Shown: in pieces, positions 34,536 to 46,941 of the stretch
Layout: every line of letters begins with the position of its first letter
Numbering within the stretch: the stretch's first letter is position 1
Assembly (NCBI GenBank): GCA_963921935.1
Contig: OY998179.1
Coordinates: 26,471,114-26,535,113 of the forward strand
DNA from: Galeruca laticollis
Lineage: Eukaryota; Arthropoda; Insecta; Coleoptera; Chrysomelidae
Length of the DNA: 64,000 bases
Direction of reading: 5' to 3'
Made by a program: the position numbers and the translations under genes
Notes under the pieces: generated by a model
Told to the model about the DNA's origin: nothing
Database searches by the model: none
The model's input: only the letters and a program-made list of their open reading frames with translations

Positions 34536-35544
34536 ACAAGACATGTAAGGAAAAGTGGCCTACGACAACGACGACGTCATACACACAGGATTTTTTTCTA
34601 AAAACCATTTTTTCGTGTTGTTGTTGATGGAAAACGTGGAAATGACTAAAAAAAATTTCAAATTTCCAACTTTTTTTTGGGGTAAACCAACACTTTTCTC
34701 GCTAGATAGGTTGGGCGTAAAAGTAATAATTTTAAGCTTTAATATTTTAGTTAAGAAAATGAATTTCACTAATGAATCATTTTAATCTTAATTTAGTTTT
34801 AATGTAAGATAAGTTATTCGCTACTAGTTATCAGCATGTGCACATATGAAGACTCTATAGGTCTGTTCCAACCGAAGTAAATACCGTTCTAGTACCGTAC
34901 AATCTCAGTAACGCAGCAAATTTGATGTAAATTACACAGACTTATTATATTCACTAATTAGCAGGTCAACTGGGTTTGTATCGTAATATTACGGTTTTTG
35001 TGTTGGTTGGAACAGACCTTTATATCTTACGTTTGAGATAGGAAAATGTAATAATATAAACAAGTTTAATTAAAACAAGATCAATATATTGAAAACTCCT
35101 GGACAGTCAGTTAAGATATATTGATAATTGATATTCTTTCTTCTTTTTGACGCTGGTGGGAAGTTGTTTGGGATTGTCGTCTCGGTAGTTATTCTCAGGC
35201 GATGAGGGAATGCTGTCTCTTTGATGTTGTCCAACGAATTTGACTGGTTTCAATGTGAATAATGGACTCTCGTTAGGCAGGTTACGATGTTGATCAGTCA
35301 CATGTAAAGAAACAAGTATCAGACATAAACGACGTTTATCAAACTGCATCTTACTACTGTGAGGTCACTGGAATAAAATTTCTTCGGTGACAGAAATAAA
35401 GAAGTTGAACAGTCCTTTGTATTCCAGGATTGATGCTAACGCCAGTCCCGCAGCAACACAATAGAGTCCCGAATAGAAACACCTTTTTAATATCTTTTAC
35501 ACGACAATCACTACACGGAACGAATGCCCGAATAAAATTTGTCG
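34536..35544. other. Unassigned region with one MITE
   Basis: Apart from the small MITE at 34859-35019 there is nothing I recognise. Short frames on both strands have no domain. Confidence 0.5.
34859..35019. mobile_element. Small MITE, TIR AGGTCTGTTCCAACC
   Basis: Left AGGTCTGTTCCAACC and right GGTTGGAACAGACCT are exact inverted copies 160 bp apart. No coding capacity. The target duplication is not clear. The superfamily is not assigned. Confidence 0.75.
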
Positions 35545-36946
35545 GGTTGGGTAATCATACTTTGTTCCCTTCTTCGAAACTGCCTTCTGTGGCCTGAGTG
35601 TCGTACCGTTTTTTCATTCTGTCGCTGGAAACTTGAAGATTCGTTCGAACCAATTAGTGCACATCTTTCATCCTTCCTCTCAATTGGATCACGTAATCTT
35701 CTCCTGCTAGATCCCCGCCAGGCCGACAGCCAAACTCCAGGTCAGAAGGAAGTCTTATTTCACTTCCAAACAGGATAATCGCTGGTATCTCACCCGTGGA
35801 CTCGGTTATATCAGATCGATAAGTCAACGCAAATAGGAACAGATACTGGTCCCAATCTCCCTGGTGGCTGGAAACTACTTTGGACAGGTATTTTCCAATA
35901 GTCCTGTTCATTCTTTCGACCTTTTCATATGACTATGGATGCAACGCTGTTGTCGTGGTCTTCGTAATTCCCAGCTTGTCACAAATTTCCTGGAATACCT
36001 GGCTCTCGAAATTTCATCCTTCATCGCTGAGTACAACCAAGGGCACTCCATATCGGCTGATAAATTCTTTCACCAGTACATCCGCAACAGTTGTGGCCTC
36101 TTCAGGATCGTATAAATTTCCACCCACTTTTGGGAAGTAATCCAACATTATATTGTTTCATAGGTGCCTTTCTCTTGCGATGTGGTCCATTACTCGTAGT
36201 ACAAGTCGTAGATTTCTTACACCAGTCCGTCACATCGTCGGAGCTGTTCATCCAATATAACCTTTCACGGACCCGCTGAAGGGGTTTCATCACTCCCTGA
36301 TGACCTCCCGATGGATTGTCGTGTAACTATCTCAGTACCTTTGCTACTCTCGTTCTTGAGATAACTATCTGTCTTCTCTTCTCGGAACCATCATCGTTCT
36401 CAAGGATTCTTTTCAACAGCCCTTCTTCCAGGACACTTCTTGCCAGATAGATCGCCAATTATCTTCCTTCTATTGCCGAATCATCTTTAGGTGAGGATCT
36501 TTCTCCTGATCTTCTCTGGTCGTGGTGGGTGACCATTCTTCATTGACTACAATAGTTTTTAAAACTGCAGCTTCCCTACATTCCGCCTTGTAGCAGTGGG
36601 AGCAGTCTGTTGAGCACTGCTGTCTGGACAGGGAGTCGGCATTTCGGTGACTCTCACCAGCTCGAAGTTCGATGTTGGCTGAAGGCGTTCAATCCATCTT
36701 TAGCGATCTGGCCCTCGGTATTCTTGAACTGCATCAACCACTTGAGTACTGCATGATCAGTCCGGATTAAGAACTTTCCACCATAGAGATACTGGTAAAA
36801 GTGTTCCACGGACTAAACTACCTCCAAAATTTTTATTCTTGAGACGCAGTAGTTTCGTTCTGGTTTGGAGAAGATTTCACTGAAATACCCCAGCACTCTT
36901 TCTAGCCCTCCTTGGATCCGTGAGAGGACTCCTCCAATTCCACAGA
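35545..36946 (-). mobile_element. Gypsy pol remnant, minus strand
   Basis: A continuous reverse-complement match to the 27100-25630 region of the full-length element. 35654-35911 is the integrase core end ('NRTIGKYLSKVVSSH', 'EFGCRPGGDLAGEDY'). 36102-36293 is the H2C2 zinc motif region ('DDVTDWCKKSTTC'). 36700-36946 is RNase H ('IGGVLSRIQGGLERVLGYF'). It has many stops. The match ends abruptly at ~36946, where a Copia fragment begins on the other strand. Confidence 0.88.
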
Positions 36947-36969
36947 ATAATCTTGACTGTAAATCCGTT

Positions 36970-37660
36970 GAATTATATTCATATCCAAAACGCAACATTA
37001 CCGAAAGAACCGCATTACAGTTTGAAATAGCGTTAGAAGATTCTGGTTTGACAAGAAAAGTTGGTTTGTTGCGTACAATGATAACGGCACAATAGAATAA
37101 CTGCAACTCAGTGGAAGAATATGTGAACATAATAATAACCACAGCGCATCAGTTAAATGATTTGAATTTTCATGTTGATGACGTTTGGATTGGTACACTT
37201 TTACTGGCAGGTTTGTCTGAACATTATTCGCCAATGATTATGGGGATCGAAAGTTCTGGAATAAGAATAACAGGCGAATCGATTAAAATGAAATTATTGC
37301 AAGATATTAAATCAGCTAATGAACCAAAATCGTCTAAAAATGAGTGAGCACTGTTTTCCGGTAAAAATAAGAGAAGAGATAATGTACGCTGTTATGCATG
37401 TAATAAATTTGGACGTTATGCTGCCAACTGTCGAAATCAAAATTTAAAACACGAACAACAAAGGAGCACAAAGCCTAACATATCAGCATAAAGAAATGAA
37501 AAGTCATTTTTTGCTTTTAACGTAACCCATAGCATTAAAGATTCTAAAGAATGGTTTATTGATACGTGTGCTTCTTCACATATGCTAGCAGATGAAACCC
37601 TTCTAAAAAACAGAAAAATTGAAATCACAGTAGCAGATAATTTAGAATCTGACCAATAAC
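36970..37660 (+). pseudogene. Copia-type retrotransposon: gag and protease part
   Basis: 'GLTRKVGLLRTM', 'SVEEYVNIIITTAHQLN', 'WIGTLLLAGLSEHY' and 'SGIRITGESIKMKLLQDI' are the gag (UBN2) pattern of Ty1/Copia elements. A CCHC knuckle follows (CYACNKFGRYAANC, ~37390-37431). Then comes the protease region 'WFIDTCASSHM' (~37552), where the usual Asp-Ser-Gly reads Asp-Thr-Cys. Stops lie at ~37093, ~37345 and ~37490. Coding similarity stops at ~37660 at the tandem-repeat array. The rest of the element resumes at ~40280. Confidence 0.88.
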
Positions 37661-38276
37661 AGCAGATATGCATCGTACTGTCTTTATGGCCTGTAAAAAT
37701 AATCTATACGCCGTCAATCCGACCAATAATAACGGAGATATTTCGTAACGTCCTTATGGCCTGTAAAAATAAACTATAACGCCGTCAATCCGACCAATAA
37801 TAACGGAGATATATCGTATCGCCCTTGTGGCATTTCTGTACATCCTCTATATAACGGAGATACATCGTAGCTCCCTTATGGCCTTATGGCCATATGTAAA
37901 AAAACATCTATCATAATGCCACTTCTTCTATGAAAATCCAACCAAAATAACAGAGATACATCGTAGCGCCCTTTTGGCATTTTTTTGCCCGTATGACATC
38001 GATTACACCCTGTATAATCTTTTTCGACTATACCTTGTATACCTTTATTACTACACCCCGTATAATCTTTTACGACTACACCCTGTAAAAATAATCTATA
38101 ACGCCGTCAATCCGACCAATAATAACGGAGATACATCGTAGCACCCGTACGGCATTTTTGCACATCTTCTATATAACGGAGATACATCGTAGCGCCCTTA
38201 TGGCCTGTAAAAAAATATCTATCATAATGCCACTTCTTCTATGAAAATCCAACCAAAAAAAACGGAGATACTTCGT
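37660..38276. repeat. Tandem-repeat array, first part
   Basis: Degenerate units built from 'AACGGAGATACATCGTAGCG', 'CCCTTATGGC', 'CTGTAAAAATAATCTATAACG' and 'CCGTCAATCCGACCAATAAT', plus 'CGACTACACCCTGTATAATC' spacers. Unit length is roughly 75-90 bp with frequent rearrangement. It sits between the protease and integrase parts of a Copia element, so it came in after that element. Confidence 0.8.
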
Positions 38277-39696
38277 GTAGTGACTTATATAAGCTGTCAC
38301 CAGTGTAATAATCTGGTATTTCCTTTGTGCTAAAATTTCGTTGGGTCACCGCTGTCAGACGGTGTAGTGAATTCGTTTATTTATTATATTTTTTTTTCCT
38401 TTTTTCTCCTTCCAAGATCGTTGCAGCGTGCTGTCACCCGTGCCTTGCGGCACAAAAAATTGTAGAACCAGGAATTCTCCCTGTGGGATTACCTCGAGGG
38501 AGGGGGTTGTTCCAGGCTCGAGCGGTCAAAGACGTCGTGGGGCCCCTTGGGCTTATACAGTGTGCCAAGCCCGAGTTCGTAGTGCAGGGTTAGCCGGTCC
38601 GTCCTACTTGACGGGTAGGGGGGGGGGTGAGGAGTGAGGTTGTGGAGATAAAATTGAAAGGTTAAAACATATATAAACATATATTACAAAGAAAAACAAA
38701 ACTGTGTCAAATAAACCTCGAAAAATAATAGATTAAGATATGACTGACTGTGACCCCTAGTATAGGATAAATGTCTATCACAATTCTTTAACCTAGGATT
38801 AACTATAATCTCTAGTATAATGTAAATATCTCGCAAGTACACAATGTAAATATCTCTGGAATAGGATTAATTATAAATCTCAAGTGCAATGTAAATATCT
38901 CTACGCAATTATCCAAAATGTTAACCTAGGATTAACTATAATCCTTAGTATAACGTAAATAGCTCTAAAATAGGGTTAAATGAAATCTCGAGTACAGCGG
39001 AAAAATCTCTAGGATAGAATTGAGTACAATCGCAAGTAAAAACGTAAATATCTCTACGCAGTTATCAAAAACAAAAATAGTCAGATGAAAAAAGAACACT
39101 ATGCACCTTCAGAAAAAGGGGTCCCTGAATATAACTAAATAAGCTGCCTCTACAATTTTAGGCCTTAACAGTAGATGAGGGGCGCTGATGTATAAGGAAC
39201 ACTCGATATGACTGAAATTCACTGTAGGGTCCCTTACCTATCTTGGGATACCCGGTTAAGTCAAAGAAAAATATAATAACGCAATCCAATACCCAATATA
39301 ATAAATGAATTGTACTTTTAAAAACTTACGTTTTGGAAATCCCACTAGTCACATAAATTTTCACACTATTACTTCTTGAGGGTGAAGGTCAGTCAATACT
39401 CAGACTCGCCTTACCAGGGGAGAGATATCACCTATCTCTCACTGACTGCCTAACTGTCCCCAATTTTTTGATATTTATTTCTAGAGTTCACCTTCAATGA
39501 AGGTTAATTATTCATATTTGTTTATGTTTGTGGTCAACAAAACCTGACCTGCTCATAATCTAATATGTTTGGATAACCTTCTTTTGTTTGTGTTTTTTAC
39601 TTTAGTTGAGGTCGAGAATTTGATAACTATTTTGAATTAAAAAAGAAATTATCTATATAGGGTGTTTTTAGAATTTGTGTCGTATCTTGTGTTTAT
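38277..39696 (-). mobile_element. Possible LTR (minus strand) interrupting the repeat array
   Basis: A 1.4-kb block inserted in the array between 'GATACTTCG' and 'CATCGTAGCG'. Read on the minus strand it starts TGTAATAAACACAAG and contains 'ATTATTACACTGGTGACAGC' near its end, the layout of an LTR end followed by a primer-site-like TGGTGACAGC. A similar 'TTATTACACTGGTGACAG' is at 50340-50357. It also contains short direct repeats at 38760-39060 ('CTAGGATTAACTATAATC', 'AATGTAAATATCTC'). No coding domain. The LTR reading is tentative. Confidence 0.35.
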
Positions 39697-40270
39697 TACA
39701 CATCGTAGCGCCCTTTTGGCATTTTTCCCTATATGACATCGATTACACCCCGTATAATCTTTTTCGACTATACCCTGTATACCTTTATCGTAGCGCCCTT
39801 ATGGCATTTTTGTATATCCTGTAAAAATAACCTATAACGGCGTTTTTTGTACATCCTGTATATAAAAAATATGATAACGCCGTTTGTTCCGTGAAAATCC
39901 GACCAATAATAATGAAGATACGTCGTAGCGCCCTTATGTCATTTTTGTATATCCTGTAAAAATAATCTATAACGCCGTTTTTTGTACATCCTGTATATAA
40001 AAAATATCATAACACCGTTTTTTGTACATCCTGCGTATAAAGAAATATAATAACGCCGTTTGTTCCATCCGACCAATGAGATACGTCGTAGCGCCCTTAT
40101 GGCATTTTTTTGCCTGTATGACATCGACTACACCCTGTATGATCTTTTTTCGACTACACCCTGTATAATCTTTTACGACTTCACCCTGTATAAATACCAT
40201 GGTATCGAACCCGAGTGCGTGGGTGGAAAACCGCAAACTGATAAGAGTCGATAAAAATTTTCCCACGCTC
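39697..40270. repeat. Tandem-repeat array, second part
   Basis: The same units and orientation as 37660-38276, with added 'TTTTTTGTACATCCTGTATATAA' blocks (shown in part). It ends just before the Copia integrase part. Confidence 0.8.
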
Positions 40271-40279
40271 AACCATCCC

Positions 40280-42400
40280 ATATACTACTTACTACTCAAG
40301 AAGTAAGGAAATAAAAGCAAAGTGCTTGCGATATTTGCTGAATTAAAATCCATGGTGGACAATCAGACGGCTTATAAAATTAAAAAACTACGCACTGATA
40401 ATGGCCGAGAATATGTCAACAAGCAGATGACAGATTTATTGAAACGCTCTGGTATAATACATCAATTGACTATTCCGTACACACCACAATAAAATAGTAT
40501 TCTGAGTGCATGAATAGGACGCTGGTAGAAAAAACAAGGTCAATGCTATTTGAAGCAAATTTGCTGACATCTTATTGGGCAGAAGCAGCTTCAACATCTA
40601 CATATCTTGTCCATCGTTCTCCAAAGACAAATGACTTTACACTAGAAGATTATTGGGGTAATAAAAGTCCAGATCTTGGTCATTTAAGCGTATTTGGATG
40701 CAAGGCCATGGTCCACGTTCCTTAAGAACAAAGAAAGAAATCGGACCCTAAATCAAGAGAGCCTCTCTTTATGTGCTATTGTGAAAATTTCAAAGGATAC
40801 CGACTAATTGATCCAAAAAGTGGAAAAATAGTCCACAGAAGAGATGCAATATTTGTGGAAGATAAGTTTGATGTTACGCAAGGTATACCAAATGAAAATC
40901 AGTCCATTTCTGAACAGCTTCCAACTTACAATGATGATCAAGTAGATGGTGATATAAATACCATGCGGAAGTTCGTAGTAACTAACTTGAATGCCCAGAA
41001 AGTTCTTCAAATCTTGATTTAAGTTCAGATGAGATTGATGAAGTTTCGAGTGATGAAACATATCATAATCTAGCGGCTGAGATTCATGAGCAACCTCAAC
41101 TCCGACGCTCGAGTGCCCAAATCTAAAGTCAACACTAAGTTTGTCACATGTTTGTTGAAGAAAAGAGCAGTAAGGAACCAGCTACTGTAGAAGAGGTATT
41201 AAGTAATCCAAAAATGAAAAATGGCTCTAGGTAATGCGTGAAGAGATTAATTCTCTAATTGAAATTGGAAATTGAACCAAAGAGTTCTAGATACCAGATA
41301 GATGTTTAGACTAAAGAAAGATAAAGAAAATAACACTTGTCGCTTTAAGGCTCGGCTTGCTGTTAAAGGATATTTTCAAGTTCAAGGAATTGGTTTTAAT
41401 AACACATATTCACCAGTGGTAATATTTACTTCTGTTCGATGGTTATTAGCTACTGCAGCCCAATACATTGTGGAGGAGCATCATATGGATGTCACGACAG
41501 CATATTTGCAAGGTGAATTTTATGATTAAATTTACAGACAGTCAGAAAGATTTCCTCAAAAAAATAACAAAGCCTTGCGATTAAATAAAGCAATGTATGG
41601 TGTAAAACAAAGTGGGAGAGCTTGGATTATGAAGCTTAGCAGCACGTTAAAGCTGATGAATTTTGGACAGTCAAAAACCGATCAATTAGTTTACTTTAAA
41701 AGGCACACAGATAAATTAAATATTATCACCACATATGTCAATGATCTGCCCATAACAGCAAATGACAATGCATTATTGAAACATACAAAATGTGAATTAA
41801 TGAAAACATTTAATATGAAAGACTTGGAGCAAGCAAACAAAGTCTTAGGAATTAAACTAATCAGAATTTGAAAAAGGGCATACTAGCAATGGATGAAACT
41901 GAATACACTGAAAACATACTGCCGATACTAATCAGAAATTAGACAAAGCACCCACCTAGAAACGTTTAGAAATGGTCACTGTTCTTTATAAAGAAGCCAT
42001 AGGAAGCTTTTTGTATCTATGTCGTTTAGTCAGTCGTTATCGTAACAATTATGGAAAGGCGGAATGGATGGCCGTATAAAGAATTATACTCTATTTGCAA
42101 GGAACTTTCAATACAGTGATGCTGATTGGGAAACGGAGTCAATGATCGACATTTAGACTTGTGACTTGTGACATTTTAAAGTTGCAGGCGCGATTTGATG
42201 GTCCAGTAAAAAACAGCACACCGTGGTTCTCCCGACAACAGAAGCCGAATATACGGCATTGTCGTCTACATATCAAGAAATCTTATGGTTGCGTCTGTTA
42301 GCAAATGAAATCGTTTCTGAAATTTTATCTATGCCTACTGTGAATTATTGCGATAACAAAGGTTATTCAGAATCTTTGTTGTGAAGAGAGAATTATATTG
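40280..42400 (+). pseudogene. Copia-type retrotransposon: integrase, RT, RNase H part
   Basis: Integrase: 'LRTDNGREYVN' (40390) and 'MNRTLVEKTRSMLFEA' with YWAEA, then 'LGHLSVFGCKAMVHVP' (40510-40722). RT: 'CRFKARLAVKGYFQ', 'YSPVV' and 'MDVTTAYLQGEF' (41302-41526), then 'KAMYGVKQSGRAW' and 'TYVNDLPITAN' (41575-41871), where the usual YVDD reads YVND. RNase H: 'LPTTEAEYTALSSTYQEILWLR' (~42230) and 'NYCDNKGYSE'. Numerous stops and frameshifts. No LTR is recognised at either end. Confidence 0.9.
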
Positions 42401-42599
42401 AATTTTCAAAGGACCATTCATATTCTTTGATGCGAAGAGAGAATTATATTGTTTCTTCTTTGTGGTTTAATTAACTTGATGATTGGGTGTGGTTGCAATT
42501 AAACATGCTTTCACACATCACTGTTAATTCACTTGTTTTTGAAATATTTATTGAGGATAACGGGCCACTATCCATATACATATACTAAAGGTTATTTAG

Positions 42600-43540
42600 G
42601 TTATATGTCACGCTGTCATGCAGAGGGATCTTATGATAATTGAGTTTATTTTCCTGATACGTCAAACCTTCATTTACGTATTGATGTTGATTTCAGAGCA
42701 AAGACTCCAAAGCAACACCATACAGGTACTTACTTCAAGTCTAGAAAACATTCCAGGTGTAGATATGGTCAAATATTTCCCTCTTGACTACATGCATCTT
42801 GGTTGTTTAGGGGTTGTAAAGAAGTTACTAGTATGTTTGTGGTTAACTGGAAAGCCTTCAGCAAAAATTCCATATGGGTGAATAGAAACCTTATCAAAAT
42901 GTTTAATTGACCAGCCTTGTAACATTTTAACAGAATTCAATCGAAAACCCTGTAGTGTCAGTGAAAGTAAAAAAGGTGGAAAGCAGCATAATTCAGGCAA
43001 TTTCTGCTCTACACAGGGCCAGTTGTTTTAGTTAATTATTATCAATGGGAAAATTTGAACATATCATTGTTTTATACTATGCAATAACAATATTATCGTA
43101 CCCACAGTTTTAAAAATACACTTATTATGCTAAAAAACTTAACATATTTTGTAGAAATGTTTATTTTAATACATGGTGAAAGTTATGCCTCAGATAATAT
43201 ACATAATCTACTACATTTGACTGAAGATGTTAGAATATATGGACATCTTAATAGTTTTAGTGCTTTATTTGATTTTAAAAATTATATGCAAACAATAAAG
43301 AAGTTGCTTAGAAAACAAGACAACTCTACAACAATGATTAATAGAAAAACAGAACTAGATAATGCTAAACAAAGTGAACATATTGAACAAAGTGAATATT
43401 CTCAAAATTTTCCGATACTCCACAAACCTTATCCAATAACAGATAAATTCAAACGAGTGAATTTCAAGAACTTTGGTTTTTTGCCTATTTGCCTAAAGAA
43501 CCTGATAGTTGTTGTTGTTTATCCGGACGAGAAATAATAG
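42600..43540 (+). pseudogene. TNP2-like (CACTA-related) transposase remnant
   Basis: Two in-frame islands. 42690-42881 has 'VDMVKYFPLDYMHLGCLGVVKKLL'. 43127-43537 has 'DNIHNLLHLTEDVRIYGHLNSFSAL' and 'FKNYMQTIKKLLRK'. I recognise both as blocks of a large transposon-derived family in insects and cnidarians with the order 'FPLDYMHLVCLG' then 'NIHNLLHLADDV'. The RNase H catalytic core is not visible, so this is a C-terminal remnant. Family naming rests on memory of these motifs. Confidence 0.55.
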
Positions 43541-44009
43541 CGATCAGTAATTTTATAGTGGAAGATAATGGGCAAATCCTAATTTTAGGATAGAATGTAG
43601 AGAAAAGAAATTTTTCACCTTAGGCCATGCGAATCATCAATATTAAATATATTTTTAGTTGGAAAAATGACTAGTGAATTAAAAGCATGGAAAATACAAA
43701 ATGTTTCATTTAAATGTCATGTCATGTTAACATTCACTATATAACAAATTTGTTACTCTTCCGTTGTTACGTAGTTTTTGAGACAACTTGTTGGTATTTA
43801 TTATACATAATCTAACAATATATTAAAAGTTGGCTGTGTGCTGAATATATCGAACAACTTGCTTTGAGAGATGTTCAATATATTTACCCATTTTTCAGTG
43901 ATAGACTTTTTGAAACAAGTATTTAAGTCGCTGTAAATATATTGAAAATTAACTACTCTATTAAAAAAATCATGTATTTATATTTTTTTTGGATTCAACT
44001 TTTCAGAAA

Positions 44010-44770
44010 AAATGGAAAATAATAATATACGTGAGTTTTCTGAAAAGACTTGGATAAAAATGCAGTTTATCAATGACACGTCGGTAGCAGTGGTGCCCAT
44101 CCACAAGATGGGTTAATGTAGACAATTGTTTGTGGCCACCGAGAAGCTTATCGCTGCTATAAGGTCACATCAATTGAATTCGTGTTGGCCTTCACTTAAT
44201 GTGAAGTTGTTTAGGGATAGGACTTACGGTGATATGTACAAATTCTGTATAAATTGCAAACTAAATATTAATATTAATTTCTAGATTCCTATGAAACTGC
44301 TCGTCTAAAGTGCAGAAAGGCGGAGGCGGAGACCTCCATACCATATATGTGGACGAATCACATCCAAAAATAAGGGAATTTAAAACGAGGTTCCATTCTT
44401 CTTCAAAGTCCGACAGGGAGGTTAAAGAACTTGTAAGGCAAAAGAAGGGGTCTAGACTACCATCACCACTAAAAGCAGCTCGCACAACCATAATAGGTAA
44501 TTGATATAAAAATAATGATTTTGACCTTCCCCAGTAATATTTCTTTGTTTTGTGAGTTTTTTAAACAAAACTTTTATTTAATGTCCACCATTGGAAAAAT
44601 AGTACCTTTGTGTGAAAAATTGTAGACCAAAAATTGAGGTACTTGATTACTGTGTTAATTTTTTAGATACTGCAGAGCCCGAAATGAGCCACGTGGAACA
44701 AAGCCGAGAGACAGTTTTGGACACTACAGAATGTGAGCCTTCAGCTAGGTCCAGGCGTCAAATTTAGTTG
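44010..44770 (+). pseudogene. Spliced gene remnant of an unassigned transposon-associated family
   Basis: ATG 44012 starts 'MENNNIREFSEKTW', followed by 'FINDTSVAVVPIHKM' and 'WPSLNVKLFRDRTYGDMYKF'. This resembles the N-terminal module of many insect proteins annotated with DUF4806 or similar. A likely GT-AG intron at about 44248-44283 joins to 'DSYETARLKCRKAE'. 'DESHPKIREFKTRF' and 'LPSPLKAARTTII' follow, and another possible intron ends near 44667 ('TTTTTTAG') before 'DTAEPEMSHVEQSRE'. There is an early in-frame stop (~44114) and one or two indels. Whether it belongs with the transposase upstream is inference. Confidence 0.4.
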
Positions 44771-45439
44771 TTTTTTTTTGTTGAAACTTATAAATTTGTA
44801 ATTTGAAGTTATTGGGAAAGGGACTCAAGGTCCAACAATAAACCACAGACATGGGATATTTGCGGTTTTTCATTTTAAAACTTACCTAAAAAACCCTTTC
44901 AAGTGTGGAAAAAGTGTATTAACCCTCTGAGGAGTTGGGTGTGAGTTTAAAGGAGCCTTGGGTGATTGCCTAAATTTCTCTGGTACGTTATTTTGAATTC
45001 TAAATAAATATTGAAAAATCCACCCCTTCTTCGACTTGAAACTAGTCGACTGGTGAGCACAGATTGTTCTACAGGGCTATCTGACATCTAAACGAGCACA
45101 GGAGGTAGGTATTGTGAATAGGAGAAGTCTCGTTATAAATAAATAACAAATACGTACTCTTTATTATATTATATTTTCCTAACTAGTTAATAGTGTAAAG
45201 TAACTTTAAATAAATTTGCTTTCAAGTTGTTCTTAAAGTTTAATATTTTAATCTAATCTAGCGTGGGCTTTCTGACGTGTACTCTTATTTATAAGACCAT
45301 ACAGTTGAACCCACAATTAAGTGATAAGGAACTTTATTATAGCAACGTTATTAATATTGTGACAGGTAAACTCGAATTACCTTCAAAATTTTAATAATAA
45401 AGCTTCTTGAAACTAAATTGTGAGCTTTCAGCTCCGTAG
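44771..45439. other. Unassigned region
   Basis: No domain, TIR or LTR recognised. Confidence 0.4.
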
Positions 45440-45750
45440 TTTGTTCACAAAGTACGTACTATCGATACATACCATGTATATACCAAGTATGTACAAACGA
45501 TACGTACCAAGTACGTCCAAACGGTTCGTACCAAGTACGTACAGACGGTACGTACCCTGTACGTACGAAATGGTACGTACAGTTGGTACGTACCAAGTAC
45601 GTGACAGCAGTACGTATTTGGTACGTACATTTTATTGGAAAATGTACGTATTTAATACGTACCATGTACGTACTACGTACCGAAAAGTACGTACATAATA
45701 CGTAGATTACGTCTCATGAGTACGTATTAAATACGTATTATGTACTTACT
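45440..45750. repeat. Array of GTAC/TACGTA palindromes
   Basis: About 300 bp with roughly 20 TACGTAC-type palindromes spaced 9-14 bp apart (for example 'GGTACGTACCAAGTACGTAC'). It reads open in several frames as Thr/Tyr/Val/Arg repeats on both strands, a by-product of the self-complementary unit. The palindromes are separated by variable linkers, so this is not a simple microsatellite. Confidence 0.85.
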
Positions 45751-46498
45751 CGTGCTGTCTGGGTAATGTAATTTGTAATTATTTTTCGTTATTAGTGTTG
45801 TTAATTGTTGCCACATGTGCTTTTACAATTAAAAAAATTTGGAAAAATTTATTAGCATTTAAAAATTTTGCAAAAACTTTAGGACCATACGTTATCATTT
45901 CTTAAGGAAAAATATTGAAAATGGAAATGTTGCTTTTGAGTATTTGTCCATAGAAGAAATGATCGCCTATCAACCAATCAATTTTTCAAGCAGAAGCATT
46001 TGTTTTGTAGTGAAAAAATTGGAATTGCCCTGGGAGAAATCGAGGGAATGGATTGAATAGATTTTTGGGTATTTTGTTAAAATTGACCAAGAGCGAGTGT
46101 TAGCAATGTGAACACACTATTAGTTATTTTTGTCGGTTACGTTTTCTACTTTTTCTTTATGAACTACGAGTATTGTATGAACTCAAATGAAAGTTACAAC
46201 TGTCACTTTGACTGTTCGTTAACAAAAGGGTATATTAAAAAATAATTATTCTTATTTCACGGTCCTCTCATCCTATTCCATAAATCTTGAATACACAGTT
46301 TTGTCAATTTTCCGCGATTTAGCTGGCAATAATTTTTAAGACGCTACTTTCGCTCAGACATTTTGTACTTTATATTATTCAAAATAACTATTAATAAGCC
46401 ACACACTATAAGTACAATAGCCTACCAGTTTAAAACATCACAAATTTCACATCGATAATTTTCTGACTTTAATATATTGTAATATTTTTTTAATATTA
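45751..46498. other. AT-rich stretch, nothing recognised
   Basis: No coding or structural signal. Confidence 0.4.
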
Positions 46499-46941
46499 GG
46501 TGCGTTCTTTTTGACTGAGATCTCAGTTAATCTCAGCTCACATCAGTAATGTGAGCGTTCTTTTTGTTTAACTCACTTTAAGTGAGCTGAGATTTTTCCT
46601 CCCCCTTCACCGATACTGAATGTGTTGTAAGGGGGAATCTGTTGGACTTGAGTCGGAAATAAAGTGGAGGGGATGAACAAATATTTGATTTGCTTGGGTT
46701 ATTTGCATTTTAACCAAGGTTATCTATAGTTTTAACCATTGACATATAAACACACATAATCTATTTTTCTTTTGTTACAAATTATGGATACAATAACATT
46801 ATTATTATTATATGTTTTGTTTTTTATTTTCAAGCATGCGTCGACAGATCGCGCGCTTTAATTGAGATGTCGTTCTTTTTGGTGCTTACTCACATCACCT
46901 TAACTGAAGTGATCTGAGATCTCGGTCAAAAAGAACGCACC
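46499..46941. mobile_element. MITE with TA duplication
   Basis: TIR GGTGCGTTCTTTTTGAC, with one mismatch in the next 11 bases (GAGATCTCAG shared), at both ends. TA directly abuts each end. 443 bp with no ORF. The inner left part repeats GAGCGTTCTTTTTG (46552), and a related TCGTTCTTTTTGG occurs near 46870, so the TIR motif is partly duplicated. Confidence 0.85.

Noticed and set aside
35107..35349. 80-codon minus-strand frame between a MITE and the Gypsy remnant
   Set aside because: No recognisable motif and no similarity to the neighbouring elements.
37660..40270. CRISPR-like spaced repeats
   Set aside because: The units are long, degenerate and rearranged, the genome is eukaryotic, and no cas genes exist nearby.
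45459..45698. Open frames on both strands across the GTAC array
   Set aside because: They arise because the repeat unit is self-complementary and lacks stop codons. The low-complexity Val/Arg/Thr/Tyr product is not credible as a protein.
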